Assembly: GCF_017114865.1 (NCBI RefSeq)
Contig: NZ_JADEYH010000022.1
Coordinates: forward strand, 1 to 64,000
Source of the DNA: Streptomyces verrucosisporus
GTDB taxonomy: Bacteria; Actinomycetota; Actinomycetes; Streptomycetales; Streptomycetaceae
DNA: 64,000 nucleotides
Reading direction: 5' to 3'
Shown here piece after piece: positions 40,499-49,196 of this stretch. A model generated the notes under the pieces. The model saw only the letters and a program-made list of their open reading frames with translations. It did no database searches and was not told the origin of the DNA. The translations under genes and the position numbers were made by a program. How positions within the stretch are numbered: position 1 is the stretch's first letter; each line of letters begins with the position of its first letter.

Positions 40499-41721
40499 GA
40501 GCCGGCCGCCTCTGCGGCGGAGCCGGCTTCGGCGATGGCGCCGCGGTGCGCGAAGGGGCCCCCGGCGGTGAAGACCAGCTCCGCGAAGCGCTCGCCGATG
40601 AGGCGGTGGGTGGCGGCGTCGGGGTGGAGCCGGTCGGGCAGTGGCAGCTCGGCCGCGTCGGCCCGGCCGTAGAGGCGGCGGCCGTCGAGGTGGTACAGGT
40701 TCGCGTCCTCTTCCGTCCGCCGCTCCACGATCCGGGCCAGCTCCTCCCGGATGACGCCCAGGGTCAGCTTCCCCTGGGCGCGTTCCGCGGGATCACCCGC
40801 GGCCCGGAAGCTCAGCCGCCCGGCGCCGAGGGCCGTGAGGTCCGGGACGCTGGGGCCGGGGGTGTCCTCGTGGACGGGGCACCAGATGGGCGAGACCACC
40901 AGCAGCGGTGTGGTGGGCCGGCCCTCGCGGATGGTGTCGAGGAAGCCGTGGACGGCGGGGGCGAAGGCCCTTAGGCGCATCAGATCGCTGTTGACCAGAT
41001 TGATGCCGATCTTGATGCTGATCAGATCAGCGGGGGTGTCGCGCAGGGTGCGGGCGGTGAACGGGTCGAGCAGGGCGCCGCCGCCGAAGCCCAGGTTGAC
41101 CAGTTCCACACCGGCGCGGGCGGCGGCGAGCGCGGGCCAGGTGGTGGCCGGGCTCGCGGCGTCCGAGCCCTGGCTGATGGAACTTCCGTGGTGCAGCCAC
41201 ACCGCGCGGCCCCGGTCCGGCACCGGCTCGACGGGAGCATCGGTGCGCAGGGCGACCAGTTCGGTGGTCTCGTTGTGCGGGAGCCATATCTCGACGTCCT
41301 TGGCCTCGCCGGGCAGGCCGGTGAAGCGGAGCGTGCCGACCGGGCCGGGCCGGAGTTCGGCGGCTCCGGTGGACATGTCGATGGTCAGGGTGTCGCCGCC
41401 GGCCACACCGGCCCGGCCGGCGAGGCGGCCGTCGACGAGCAGGTCGTAGACGCCGTCGGGGCGGGGCGGGGCGCCGGTGTAGACCCGTTTGGTGGGCAGC
41501 ACGTCCAGCTCGACGGCGGTGGCACGGGTACGGAAGACCAGCCGGACCCCGGAGGGCTGGGACTCGGCCATGGCCAGCTGCCCGTCGGTGCACTGGGCTC
41601 GGGCCCGGGCGGGCAGCCGGTGCGGCAGGACGCCTCGCGCGGTGTGCTCCAGGTCCAGGGCGCCACGCAGGAGGGCCGCGGTGACGGGGGTGGCGATCCG
41701 GTCGTGTTCGGTGTTGTCCAT
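40495..41721 (-). CDS. SGNH/GDSL hydrolase with N-terminal beta-sandwich
   Basis: 408 aa from ATG at MDNTEHDRIA. N-terminal ~170 residues form a jelly-roll-like domain (LDVLPTKRVY, LLVDGRLAGRAG). The hydrolase domain starts with WLHHGSSISQGSDA (~180; catalytic Ser in block I), then NLGFGGGALLD (block II Gly), KIGINLVNSD (block III Asn), and PDRLHPDAATHRLIGERF (block V Asp/His). No signal peptide. The arrangement resembles carbohydrate esterases that deacetylate sugars. Upstream TetR gene is co-directional (109-nt gap). Confidence 0.85.
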   Translation of the reverse strand: MDNTEHDRIATPVTAALLRGALDLEHTARGVLPHRLPARARAQCTDGQLAMAESQPSGVRLVFRTRATAVELDVLPTKRVYTGAPPRPDGVYDLLVDGRLAGRAGVAGGDTLTIDMSTGAAELRPGPVGTLRFTGLPGEAKDVEIWLPHNETTELVALRTDAPVEPVPDRGRAVWLHHGSSISQGSDAASPATTWPALAAARAGVELVNLGFGGGALLDPFTARTLRDTPADLISIKIGINLVNSDLMRLRAFAPAVHGFLDTIREGRPTTPLLVVSPIWCPVHEDTPGPSVPDLTALGAGRLSFRAAGDPAERAQGKLTLGVIREELARIVERRTEEDANLYHLDGRRLYGRADAAELPLPDRLHPDAATHRLIGERFAELVFTAGGPFAHRGAIAEAGSAAEAAGS

Positions 41722-41830
41722 GGCCCAGCCCGTCGGTCGGGGTCGGTCGGGTTGTCCAGGGCTTGCAAGTGCGCCGGCACGGAGCGCCTCACGGCCGCGC
41801 ACAGGTGGCCGTGAGGGCCGGCGGCGGTGT

Positions 41831-42400
41831 TCAGCCGGCGGGCCGGCCCCGCAGCAGGGCGTCGAGGCGGTCCAGGATCCAGGCCCAGCTCTCCTGCGCG
41901 CCGGAGGCACTGTGGCTGAAGCCGCCGGCCGCCTCCAGGCTGACGTAACCGTGGAAGACGCTGCCCAGCAGCCGGACGGCGTGCGTCTGCTCCGGTTCCG
42001 CCAGGTCGTAGCCGCGTAGGATCGCTCGCATCATCTGCGCGTGTCTGCCTCCGGCGCTCGCGGCCGCCGTGTCCGGGTCGAGCCGCAGCCGTGCCGCGGC
42101 GTAGCGGCCGGGGTGCTCCCGGGCGTAGTCGCGGTAGACGTTCGCGAAGGCCTCCAGGGCGTCCTTGCCGGCTCGCCCGGCCAGGGCGTCGGCGGCCCGG
42201 TCGGCGATTTCCTCCAGGGCCAGCAGGGCGATCCCGGTCCTGAGCTCCTGGGAGTTCTCCAGATGGGAGTACAGGCTCGCGGTCCTGACACCGAAACGCC
42301 TGGCGAGCGCCGAGACGGTCACATGCTCGAAACCGACCTCGTCGGCCAGTTCCGCCCCCGCCCGGACCAGACGTTCTCCGGTCAGCCCTGCCCTCGCCAT
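41831..42400 (-). CDS. TetR-family regulator (WHG-type C-terminus)
   Basis: 189 aa from ATG at MARAGLTGER. HTH at ~8-55 (LADEVGFEHVTVSALARRFGV, TASLYSHLENS). C-terminal domain has LLGSVFHGYVSLEAAGGF. The AT-rich upstream segment (42425-42450) contains CCTA-TAGCCAT-TAGG, a possible autoregulatory site. Likely regulates itself and the SGNH hydrolase downstream. Confidence 0.85.
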   Translation of the reverse strand: MARAGLTGERLVRAGAELADEVGFEHVTVSALARRFGVRTASLYSHLENSQELRTGIALLALEEIADRAADALAGRAGKDALEAFANVYRDYAREHPGRYAAARLRLDPDTAAASAGGRHAQMMRAILRGYDLAEPEQTHAVRLLGSVFHGYVSLEAAGGFSHSASGAQESWAWILDRLDALLRGRPAG

Positions 42401-42567
42401 GTCTTCCCTCCTCGCCCTGAAGGGATTATGCAAAAAACCTATAGCCATTAGGCAAACGGCTTACCCTCCAAGCCTGTGCGTCGGATGTGCGTCCCTTGAG
42501 GCGTGGCCCCTTCTCCCCGAGGTGGTGCGTACCGCCGCCGACCACCGGCGGCGGTACGCCGGTGAGC

Positions 42568-42593
42568 CCTCCGCCCGGAGCTTCGGGCGGAGG
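42568..42593 (-). terminator. Terminator after the secreted esterase
   Basis: CCTCCGCCCG and CGGGCGGAGG, 10-bp stem with a 6-nt loop, 8 nt past the esterase stop. Confidence 0.7.
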
Positions 42594-42600
42594 CCCGGTC

Positions 42601-43671
42601 TCACGGGTCGAGCAGTACCGGCAGGACCTGGCGCAGTTCGCGTTCCCAGTACGGCGGGCTGTGAGTGCCCCGGTAGAAGTGCGTGGTGACGTCGACCCCG
42701 ACTTCCTGGAGGCGACGGGCCACGGTGCGGGACTCGTCGCCCATGACGGCCTCGGTCAGCGAGATCACCTCGTCCTGGTAGAGAGGTGCCAGATCCGCCA
42801 GTCCGGGGATGTCCGGGTCCGGCTCGGTGCCCGGCGGGTCGAGGGCGCCCGGGGTGCCGTCCCCGGCGGCGATGTGGACCCGCGTGCCGCGGAGCCGTTC
42901 CGCCAGATGGTAGGGATCGTTCCGTTCCCAGACGTGGCGCTGCCGGACCGGGTCGCCCCAGATCCTCCGCCACGGCACACCGATGTACTCCGCGCCGCCG
43001 CTGACCGCCTCGGGGTACTGGAGGGGGTGGAGGAAGCCTCCGAAACTGGCGGCCGCCCCGAACATCCCGGGGCGGTGCGCCGCGTACTTGACGGCCCCGT
43101 ACCCGCCCTGCGACTGCCCGGCGGTCGAACGCTGCCGCCCGGCCCCGTAGTCGCGCTCCAGAATGGGGACCACCTCGTCGAGGTGGAAGGTCTCCACGGC
43201 CGGCGCGCCGCCCTCCCCTCCGTTCCACCAGTCGCTGTAGAAGCCGTAGAACGGCATCTGGGGCACGACGACGAGCGTCTCGCGCAGTTCGGGCCACTCC
43301 TCGATGCGGTAGTCGTCGTTGTAGGTGCGGTAGTCCCCGCTGCCGTCGGGCAGCAGGTAGAGCACCGGCCAGCGGTCACCGGGGCGCCGCGAGTCCCATC
43401 CGTCCGGGGTCAGCAGCCGCACCTTCGCGGTGTCCGCCAGGGCCGGGGACCGGATGGTCAGGTCGAGCAGACGTGGGCCGATCCGCTCCTCGCCGACGAC
43501 ACGGGCCGGACGCCGGGAGCCGGTCGCCAAAGGCTCATGGGACGCGGAGACGGTGGTCGGGGCGCCTTTGGCGGGGAACACCGCCGCGGGGAGCAGCCCG
43601 AGGACCGGTACCAGGACGGCCACCGGCGCGACGAGGCCGAGGCGCATACGAGTACGGGTGTACGGAGTCAT
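42601..43671 (-). CDS. Secreted alpha/beta-hydrolase (esterase D/Ag85-like)
   Basis: 356 aa from ATG at MTPYTRTRMR. Signal peptide with hydrophobic VAPVAVLVPVLGLLPAAV. Core: WPVLYLLPDGSGDYRTY (oxyanion region), nucleophile GQSQGGYGAV (~192), and Asp/His late (THFYRGTHSPPYW contains the probable catalytic His). Members include S-formylglutathione hydrolases, feruloyl esterases and mycolyltransferases; here an extracellular esterase is likely. A long terminator separates it from the GH9 gene upstream. Confidence 0.85.
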   Translation of the reverse strand: MTPYTRTRMRLGLVAPVAVLVPVLGLLPAAVFPAKGAPTTVSASHEPLATGSRRPARVVGEERIGPRLLDLTIRSPALADTAKVRLLTPDGWDSRRPGDRWPVLYLLPDGSGDYRTYNDDYRIEEWPELRETLVVVPQMPFYGFYSDWWNGGEGGAPAVETFHLDEVVPILERDYGAGRQRSTAGQSQGGYGAVKYAAHRPGMFGAAASFGGFLHPLQYPEAVSGGAEYIGVPWRRIWGDPVRQRHVWERNDPYHLAERLRGTRVHIAAGDGTPGALDPPGTEPDPDIPGLADLAPLYQDEVISLTEAVMGDESRTVARRLQEVGVDVTTHFYRGTHSPPYWERELRQVLPVLLDP

Positions 43672-43847
43672 GTCCTCAGGGTTACCGGGCCGGGGCCCGC
43701 CGGCATCCGGTATGCCACCGAAGTCGCCCCTGATACCGACCCGGACGGCCCCCTCACCCACCGCGACCGCCCGGGCACGGAGGGGGCGACGGACCACGTC
43801 GCGGTGTCCCGCGGCGGTGCGGCGCTCGGATGCCGCACCGCCCCGCA

Positions 43848-43894
43848 CCGGAGGGAACCGGACGGTGGTGGCCCCACCGTCCGGTTCCCTCCGG
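43848..43894. terminator. Terminator after the GH9 cellulase
   Basis: 21-bp perfect stem: left arm begins CCGGAGGGAACC, right arm ends GGTTCCCTCCGG, 5-nt loop. Confidence 0.85.
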
Positions 43895-43956
43895 TCACCT
43901 GCCCCGCTCTTCCCGGCGAGCTGAAGCCGGGAGGTGGGGCACCCCCCGTCGCGCGG

Positions 43957-46728
43957 TCAGGCCGGTTCCCGGCCGGCGGCCAGGCTGCCGTCCACGTAGA
44001 CGGTGATGCGCGGATTCTCCTGGTAGGACTGCGCGTCCGGCCGGTACGACCAGTGGCCGCTCTGGTCGAAGGAACGCCAGTCCGCGCGGTTCATCCGCAA
44101 CTGGATCTCACCGGTGGAACCGCCGGCCGCCAGGGTGCCGTCCGCGAAGCCCAGCTCCAGGTAGCCGTCGGCGTCCGGTCCTGCCGGCGCCTCGTGGACC
44201 GTGCGGCCGATGGAGCCGCAGTCCATCGCGGCCCAGTCGCAGTGGGTGGTCCACCGGTCGGGGGCCAGACCGTCGCGCCGGAACCAGTAGCGGACGGTGA
44301 CGCGGGAGAGGTCCACGGCCTCGTCGCCGTTGTTGACCAGGTTCAGCTGGGTCCGGACCGAGGTGGTCACCGGTTCGTCCTGGGTGCGGTGGAGCACGGT
44401 GAATCCGCCCTCGACCGGGTCGGGATCGCCGTCGCCGGGCAGGGTGGTCACCCGGACCGCGCCGGACGGAGCGGAGACGTTGCCGGCTCCGTCCCTGGCC
44501 CGGACGGTGAAGGTGTACTCCGTGCCGGGTTCCAGAGCGGAGACAGTGGCGTGCGTACCGGTGGTGGAGACCACCGGGTCGCCCGAGCCGTCTGCGGAGG
44601 CGTGCACCGTGTAGCCGGCCACACTGTAGTCGTCGTCGGCGGGGGGCCAGACCAGGGTCACGCCGGTGTCGCCCACCTCCTCGGCCACCGGCGTGCCGGG
44701 CGCGGTCGGCGCCTGGGTGTCGGGGGTGGCGTCGGGCCGCTGTCCCCACTTCAGGTCCGTGCCGTTGTGGAGGGTGATCCGTTCGGTCCGCACCAGGTCG
44801 GTGGAGTCCAGCCCCTGGTGGGACCAGTCGTTGTCCGGATCCCAGCCGGCCCCGCCGGTGATGCGGAACTGCACCTCGGCACGGTGCTGGGACTGGCCGC
44901 CGGGGAAGATGTCCCGACTGCCGCAGTCGACCTCCACGTAGTACAGGTCGCCCTCGGCCTGGAAGGGGCCGCGCAGGGGCGAGGCGCATTCGGAGTATCC
45001 GGAAGACAGGGTGATGTCCTCCGGCTCCACGCCCTCATCGAGGGTGAACCAGTAGCGGAACCGGGCGTCGTCCAGGTTCTCGGCCGGGAAGCCCGAGCGG
45101 TTGCGGACGATGGCCTTGACCTCGGTGAAGCCGGCTCCCGAGGAGTTCAGCCGGGCCTCAACGTACATCTGCGGCCCGTCGGGCGCCTCCTCGGGCGGGA
45201 AGTCGGCCAGTGGCGTGCCGCCGTACCGTGCGGTCAGATGGGCCAGGGCTCCGGAGAAACCGGCGTTGTAGTCGGTGGCGACCTCGTTGGCCACGTAGTC
45301 CTGGCGGCTGTCGGTGTAGGCGTCGTCCGCCGAGCCGGGACCGCCGACGAGGGCTCCGTAGAGCACGTGCCGGGTCTCGGCGGGCGAGGTGATCTGGTCG
45401 GTCCACGATCCGTGCGCGGTGCGGTGGTGCGGATCGCGCGGCGGGTTCTCCCCGAAGCCGACCACGTAGCTGGAGCCCCGCGGGTTGTCACCCAGGGCGT
45501 AGTCGATCTGCCGCTCGCCGAACTCCCGGTACCGCTGGGCCCGGGCGGCGTCCCGGGACCGGAGCCAGTCGGAGTACACCAGCGCCGCGAAGGAGGTGTT
45601 GGCGGCGTACCGCAGCGACCCCCAGGTGTCCAGGACCGCCTGTCCGCCCGGGGAGTACGGCACGCGCCGGCCGTCCACACCCGTCGTCCAGTAGTCCAGC
45701 CACCGGTTGGCGTCCTCGACGTACCTGGCGTCGCCCGTCTCCATCGCCAGCAGGACGTAGGCCCCGTACTGCTTGTTGTCCCAGGCGAGGGTCCAGCGGT
45801 ACTGGCGGGTGGTGGTCTGCTGCTCGGTGCCCAGAAGGTCGTACTCGCTCTCGGCCTTGTCCAGGTACGCCCGTTCGCCGGTGGCCTTGTAGAGCCAGTA
45901 GGCGCCCCAGACCAGTTCGTCCTGGTAACCGGACCAGGAGCGGTAGAAGTCGCCGGCCGGCACGCAGTCGGAGTACTTGCCGCGGTAGGTGTCGGCGAAG
46001 GTGTAGAGCTGTCTGGCGTGCCGCACCAGGGTGGCCGCGTAGTCCGGGTCGTCCTCGGCGAAGAGCATCGAGGAGGAGGCCATCGCGGCGGCCGTCTCCG
46101 CGGCCACGTCCGATCCGGGGCAGCCCGGATGCACCCGGTAGGCCGGCCTCTCCATCGGCATCACCTCGGCCGGGCCCCACCACTTGTGGTCGGCGTCGCC
46201 GTCGCCGACCTGGGCGTAGAGGACGTCGGGCTCGGGATGGGCGCGGATGAAGTAGTCGTTGACCCAGCGGAGGTTGTCCTTGAGGTACTCCGTCTGTCCC
46301 GCCCGCTCGTAGCCGTCGGCGGCGGCCAGACCGCCCCAGGCGAGCAGGGTGGTGGTGGCGGCCATCGGCAGACCGAACTTCACGTGGTCTCCGGCGTCGT
46401 ACCAGCCGCCGGTCAGGTCCAGGCCCACGTCGGAACCGTCGTCCAGCGCCGAGTCCCCGCGCCAGGCGACGCGGTTGTCCTCCGGCAGGTCGCCGGAGCG
46501 CTGTGCCTCGTAGAAGTACATCGACTTCTGCAGCGCCTCGGCGTAGTCGAAGGCCGCGGCGGGCGACGCGGCCTCATCGGCGCGGGCGACGCCGCCGGTG
46601 GCGGGCAGCAGAAGTCCGGCGGTCGTCAGGAAGGCCGCCGCGGCGGTGGCGATCCGGCGTAAGCCGCGGCCGCGGCGGCCGGGGTCCGGTCCGCCGGAAG
46701 GTGGGGACGTCGTTGCGGAAGTGGACAT
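43957..46728 (-). CDS. Secreted GH9 cellulase with CBM3c-Fn3-CBM3 modules
   Basis: 923 aa from ATG with AAGGA upstream. Signal peptide (RRIATAAAAFLTTAGLLLP), GH9 domain ~55-510: GGWYDAGDHVKFGLPMA (catalytic Asp pair), DPHHRTAHGSW (~440), and NEVATDYNAGF (catalytic Glu, ~495). Then CBM3c ~520-670 (YVEARLNSSGAGF, RYWFTLDEG), an Fn3 domain ~690-780 (APTAPGTPVAEEVG...YTFTVRARDGAGN split by a loop), and a C-terminal CBM3 ~790-920. GH9-CBM3c enzymes are processive endoglucanases. A CebR box lies 44 nt upstream of the start. Confidence 0.95.
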   Translation of the reverse strand: MSTSATTSPPSGGPDPGRRGRGLRRIATAAAAFLTTAGLLLPATGGVARADEAASPAAAFDYAEALQKSMYFYEAQRSGDLPEDNRVAWRGDSALDDGSDVGLDLTGGWYDAGDHVKFGLPMAATTTLLAWGGLAAADGYERAGQTEYLKDNLRWVNDYFIRAHPEPDVLYAQVGDGDADHKWWGPAEVMPMERPAYRVHPGCPGSDVAAETAAAMASSSMLFAEDDPDYAATLVRHARQLYTFADTYRGKYSDCVPAGDFYRSWSGYQDELVWGAYWLYKATGERAYLDKAESEYDLLGTEQQTTTRQYRWTLAWDNKQYGAYVLLAMETGDARYVEDANRWLDYWTTGVDGRRVPYSPGGQAVLDTWGSLRYAANTSFAALVYSDWLRSRDAARAQRYREFGERQIDYALGDNPRGSSYVVGFGENPPRDPHHRTAHGSWTDQITSPAETRHVLYGALVGGPGSADDAYTDSRQDYVANEVATDYNAGFSGALAHLTARYGGTPLADFPPEEAPDGPQMYVEARLNSSGAGFTEVKAIVRNRSGFPAENLDDARFRYWFTLDEGVEPEDITLSSGYSECASPLRGPFQAEGDLYYVEVDCGSRDIFPGGQSQHRAEVQFRITGGAGWDPDNDWSHQGLDSTDLVRTERITLHNGTDLKWGQRPDATPDTQAPTAPGTPVAEEVGDTGVTLVWPPADDDYSVAGYTVHASADGSGDPVVSTTGTHATVSALEPGTEYTFTVRARDGAGNVSAPSGAVRVTTLPGDGDPDPVEGGFTVLHRTQDEPVTTSVRTQLNLVNNGDEAVDLSRVTVRYWFRRDGLAPDRWTTHCDWAAMDCGSIGRTVHEAPAGPDADGYLELGFADGTLAAGGSTGEIQLRMNRADWRSFDQSGHWSYRPDAQSYQENPRITVYVDGSLAAGREPA

Positions 46729-46771
46729 GGCACCGTCCTTCTCGGACTTCGGGCAGGGGGAGTCATCGATC

Positions 46772-46785
46772 TGGGAGCGCTCCCA
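46772..46785. promoter_or_regulatory. CebR box
   Basis: TGGGAGCGCTCCCA, the exact palindromic consensus of the Streptomyces cellulose-utilisation repressor CebR, 44 nt upstream of the GH9 start. Confidence 0.92.
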
Positions 46786-46931
46786 TGAGATGGCCTGTAC
46801 ATGCTCAGCGAGTCGCCGGGAAGCGTCAATCGGTGCGGCGCGGCTGTTTTCCGGACGGCGCCGGAAGGCGGTGCCGCAGGCACCGGGACGGCTCTCCCCC
46901 GGTACCCGCGGCCGCGTGGAGCGGGGCCGGG

Positions 46932-47333
46932 TCAGCCGCCGCATTCCTGCCCGTTGAGGGTGAACGCGGTCGGTTCCGGATTGTCCGAGGCGCTGTTGCC
47001 GTTGAAACTGATCGTGGTGGAGGCGCCCGGTGCGAGCCTGCCGTTCCAGCTGAGGTTCTCCGCGGTCACCGTCTCACCCTCCTGGCTCCACCGGGCCGAC
47101 CAGCCCTGGTCGACCCGCTGTCCGGCGGTGAAGTCCCAGCGCAGCCGCCAGCCCTCGACGGCCTGGTCACCGGTGTTGGTGATCTTGACGTCGGCCGTGA
47201 AACCGCCGGGCAGCCGGACCGCCGGACCGCCGACATGAGAGCACTCGGCGGAAAACCCTCCGACCGGCGGACCTGGACGCCCGACCGCTCCGTCCGGGAA
47301 ACCCCCGTGCCCCTCTCCACTCTCACCGGCCAT
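46932..47333 (-). pseudogene. Stand-alone CBM2 domain, probable remnant of a cellulase
   Basis: 133 residues, of which the last ~100 are a complete family 2 carbohydrate-binding module: CSHVGGPAVRLPGGF, GWRLRWDFTAGQRVDQGWSA (GQxVxxxW), NLSWNG, and terminal FTLNGQECGG with the disulfide Cys pair. It has no signal peptide, catalytic domain or good ribosome site, and its 5' end runs into the divergent ArsR promoter. Best read as the 3' remnant of a lost secreted hydrolase; an intracellular CBM would be unusual. Confidence 0.65.
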
Positions 47334-47336
47334 CGC

Positions 47337-47373
47337 ATATTCCTTGACAGGAATATTCTCTTGCGGGAATAAT
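47337..47373 (+). promoter_or_regulatory. Promoter/operator of the ArsR-SRPBCC gene
   Basis: ATATTCCTTGACAGGAATAT is a 7-6-7 inverted repeat that encloses the -35 TTGACA (47344-47349); an AATAAT -10 follows at 47368-47373. Transcription would start about 2 nt before the GTG at 47382, so the mRNA is probably leaderless and self-repression by the ArsR protein is likely. Confidence 0.8.
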
Positions 47374-47381
47374 CGCTACCC

Positions 47382-48263
47382 GTGAACGAACTCCTCGCCG
47401 CACTGGCCGACCCGGCCCGCTGGCGGCTGGTGGTCCTGCTGGCCGAGCGGCCCCGCCCGGTCGGCGTCCTCGCCCGGCTCGCCGAGGCACGCCAGCCGCA
47501 GACCACCAAACACCTGCAGACCCTGGAGCGCGCCGGCGTCGTCGTCTCCCAGCGATCCGGCCAGCGCCGTATCTACGCGCTCCGCCCCGGTCCCCTGCGG
47601 GACCTGGCGGCCGAGCTCGGCCGGCTCGCCGACGCAGCGGACCGACCCGGCGGCCCCCGCACGACCTACGACCGCTACGGATCGAGCCTGCGCGCGGAGC
47701 GGCTCGCCGCGCAGGGGCCGGGGTGGGCCGACGGCCGCTCCTTCCGGTTCCTCCAGTCGCTGGTGAGACGTCCCGAGCTGGTCTGGCGCCACCTGACCGA
47801 GCCTTCTCTGCTCGCCCGGTGGTGGACGCCCGACGACCTCCGCGTCTGCGAACTCGTCTTCGAGGCGCGAGAGGGCGGGCGGATCCTCCACGAGTACCGC
47901 GAGGCGGAGGACGTCGACAACTCCGACCCCATCGCGGGGCGGGCGGAAGGGACCGTCGACGAGGTGCGTCCCGGGGAGCGTCTGGCCTACCGGCTCTCCC
48001 CGTTGCTCGCCGACGGTCGTCTCGCCTTCACGGCCCACGTCGAGATGGACCTGAGGCCCACCGGCACAGGCACCGATCTCGACGTCCACTACCGGATCAC
48101 CGACAGCACCGTCGACTCGGCCGACTTCGTCGCGGGCATCGAGCTCGGCTTCGGTCAGAGTCTCGACAAACTCGCGGCGGCCCTCACCGCGGACACACGC
48201 GGAACCGACGGCACCGACAGCACCGACAGCACCGACAGCACCGACACAAGGAGCACCAAGTGA
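47382..48263 (+). CDS. ArsR-type HTH fused to an AHSA1/SRPBCC domain
   Basis: 293 aa, GTG start with no Shine-Dalgarno sequence. ArsR HTH at ~1-85 (ALADPARWRLVVLLAERPRP, QPQTTKHLQTLERAGVV). The second half (~115-270) is an SRPBCC/AHSA1 hydrophobic-pocket domain (SLVRRPELVWRHLTEPSLLARWW, read as LVWRHLTEPSLLARWWTP). No metal-binding cysteines of ArsR/SmtB, so the SRPBCC half may be the ligand sensor. Ends in a TDST repeat. Coupled to the DHFR-like gene (GTGA). Confidence 0.88.
   Translation: MNELLAALADPARWRLVVLLAERPRPVGVLARLAEARQPQTTKHLQTLERAGVVVSQRSGQRRIYALRPGPLRDLAAELGRLADAADRPGGPRTTYDRYGSSLRAERLAAQGPGWADGRSFRFLQSLVRRPELVWRHLTEPSLLARWWTPDDLRVCELVFEAREGGRILHEYREAEDVDNSDPIAGRAEGTVDEVRPGERLAYRLSPLLADGRLAFTAHVEMDLRPTGTGTDLDVHYRITDSTVDSADFVAGIELGFGQSLDKLAAALTADTRGTDGTDSTDSTDSTDTRSTK
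48210..48246 (+). repeat. ACCGACAGC tandem repeat encoding (TDS)n
   Basis: Three full copies of the 9-bp unit ACCGACAGC plus flanking partial copies near the 3' end of the ArsR-SRPBCC gene; encodes an acidic Thr-Asp-Ser tail. Copy number may vary between strains. Confidence 0.75.
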
Positions 48264-48862
48264 CCGAGCAGACCTCCGGCCGCAGGGTCGTCGCCAACAT
48301 GGCCCTCTCCCTCGACGGCCGCTACGCCGCGCCGGACAACCCGCTGGACATGAGCTGGGTGATGCCCTACGCCCACACCGACGTCGCCCGCGACCACATG
48401 GCCGCTCTCCACGAGCCGGCGACGACAGCTCTGCTCGGGCGGGTCAACGCCGAGGGTTTTCTGGGTTTCTGGCCCACCGTCATCGGAATGGAAGGCACCG
48501 ACCCGCGTGACGAGGCCTTCGCGAAGTGGCTCGTCGGAACCGACAAGGTGGTTCTCTCCTCCACCCTGGAGGAAACCCCGTGGGAGCGGACGACGGTCGC
48601 CGGCGGACCGGCCGCCGAGGTGGTCGCGGACCTCAGGGCCGCGGAGGGCGGAGACATCCTGGTGCTCTCCAGCGCGAGTGTCATCAAGGCACTGCTGGCC
48701 GCCGACGAGGTGGACCGGCTCGCCCTCACGGTCTTCCCGGTCTTCCTCGGCGGCGGGCCGCGCCTGTTCGACGACGGCCTGCCCGCGGGGCGGTGGGCGC
48801 TCGCCGGTCAGGCCGCGGGCGAGCACGGCACGCTGGCCCTCGTCTACGACCGGGTCCGCTGA
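48260..48862 (+). CDS. DHFR/RibD C-terminal family reductase
   Basis: 200 aa, GTG start overlapping the upstream stop. RibD-C/YyaP-like fold: VVANMALSLDGRYAAPDN (~9-26), LLGRVNAEGF (~59), VLSSTLEETPWERTTV (~101), GGDILVLSSASVIKALLAADEVD, GGGPRLFDDG (~170). A flavin- or NADPH-dependent reductase of unknown substrate. This pair (ArsR-SRPBCC plus DHFR-like) recurs in actinobacteria. Confidence 0.85.
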   Translation: MTEQTSGRRVVANMALSLDGRYAAPDNPLDMSWVMPYAHTDVARDHMAALHEPATTALLGRVNAEGFLGFWPTVIGMEGTDPRDEAFAKWLVGTDKVVLSSTLEETPWERTTVAGGPAAEVVADLRAAEGGDILVLSSASVIKALLAADEVDRLALTVFPVFLGGGPRLFDDGLPAGRWALAGQAAGEHGTLALVYDRVR

Positions 48863-49196
48863 GCCGGACGGTCACCCGGCTCGGCCGGTATCGCCTCCGG
48901 CACACCCGGCCGCCACCCGCAGGCCGTCCCCGGAGAGCCGGGAGCCGGCGGGAGGCTCCGGTCAGCCTTCGGCGGCGCCCGGCTCACAGGCCGCGCCGAC
49001 CGGACGGCTCGGGCCCGGATGACACAGACCACGGCGCCGGACCATGGAGAAGGGCGCCGGCGGCACCGACCAGCCCTGCTTGCGGACCATCCGGCCGGAT
49101 TCCGTTTCGCCCTCATCGGGCCGCAGCAGCGGAACACCTTGCCCGTCCCATCGAATTTCGATAGATTCCTATCGCTGTTCGACAAGAGGAGATGCG
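48863..49196. other. Intergenic region with paired palindromes
   Basis: 334 nt. Mostly featureless GC-rich sequence; the last 50 nt contain the AT-rich palindromes at 49151-49174 and the RBS of the DUF2975 gene. Confidence 0.5.
49151..49174. promoter_or_regulatory. Overlapping palindromes upstream of DUF2975
   Basis: TCGAA-T-TTCGA (49151-49161) overlaps CGATAG-ATTC-CTATCG (49159-49174), 22 nt before the start codon; a candidate site for the YozG-like regulator encoded by the second gene. Confidence 0.6.

Noticed and set aside
46932..47333. Functional secreted cellulose-binding protein
   Set aside because: No signal peptide or ribosome site, and its 5' end overlaps the ArsR promoter.
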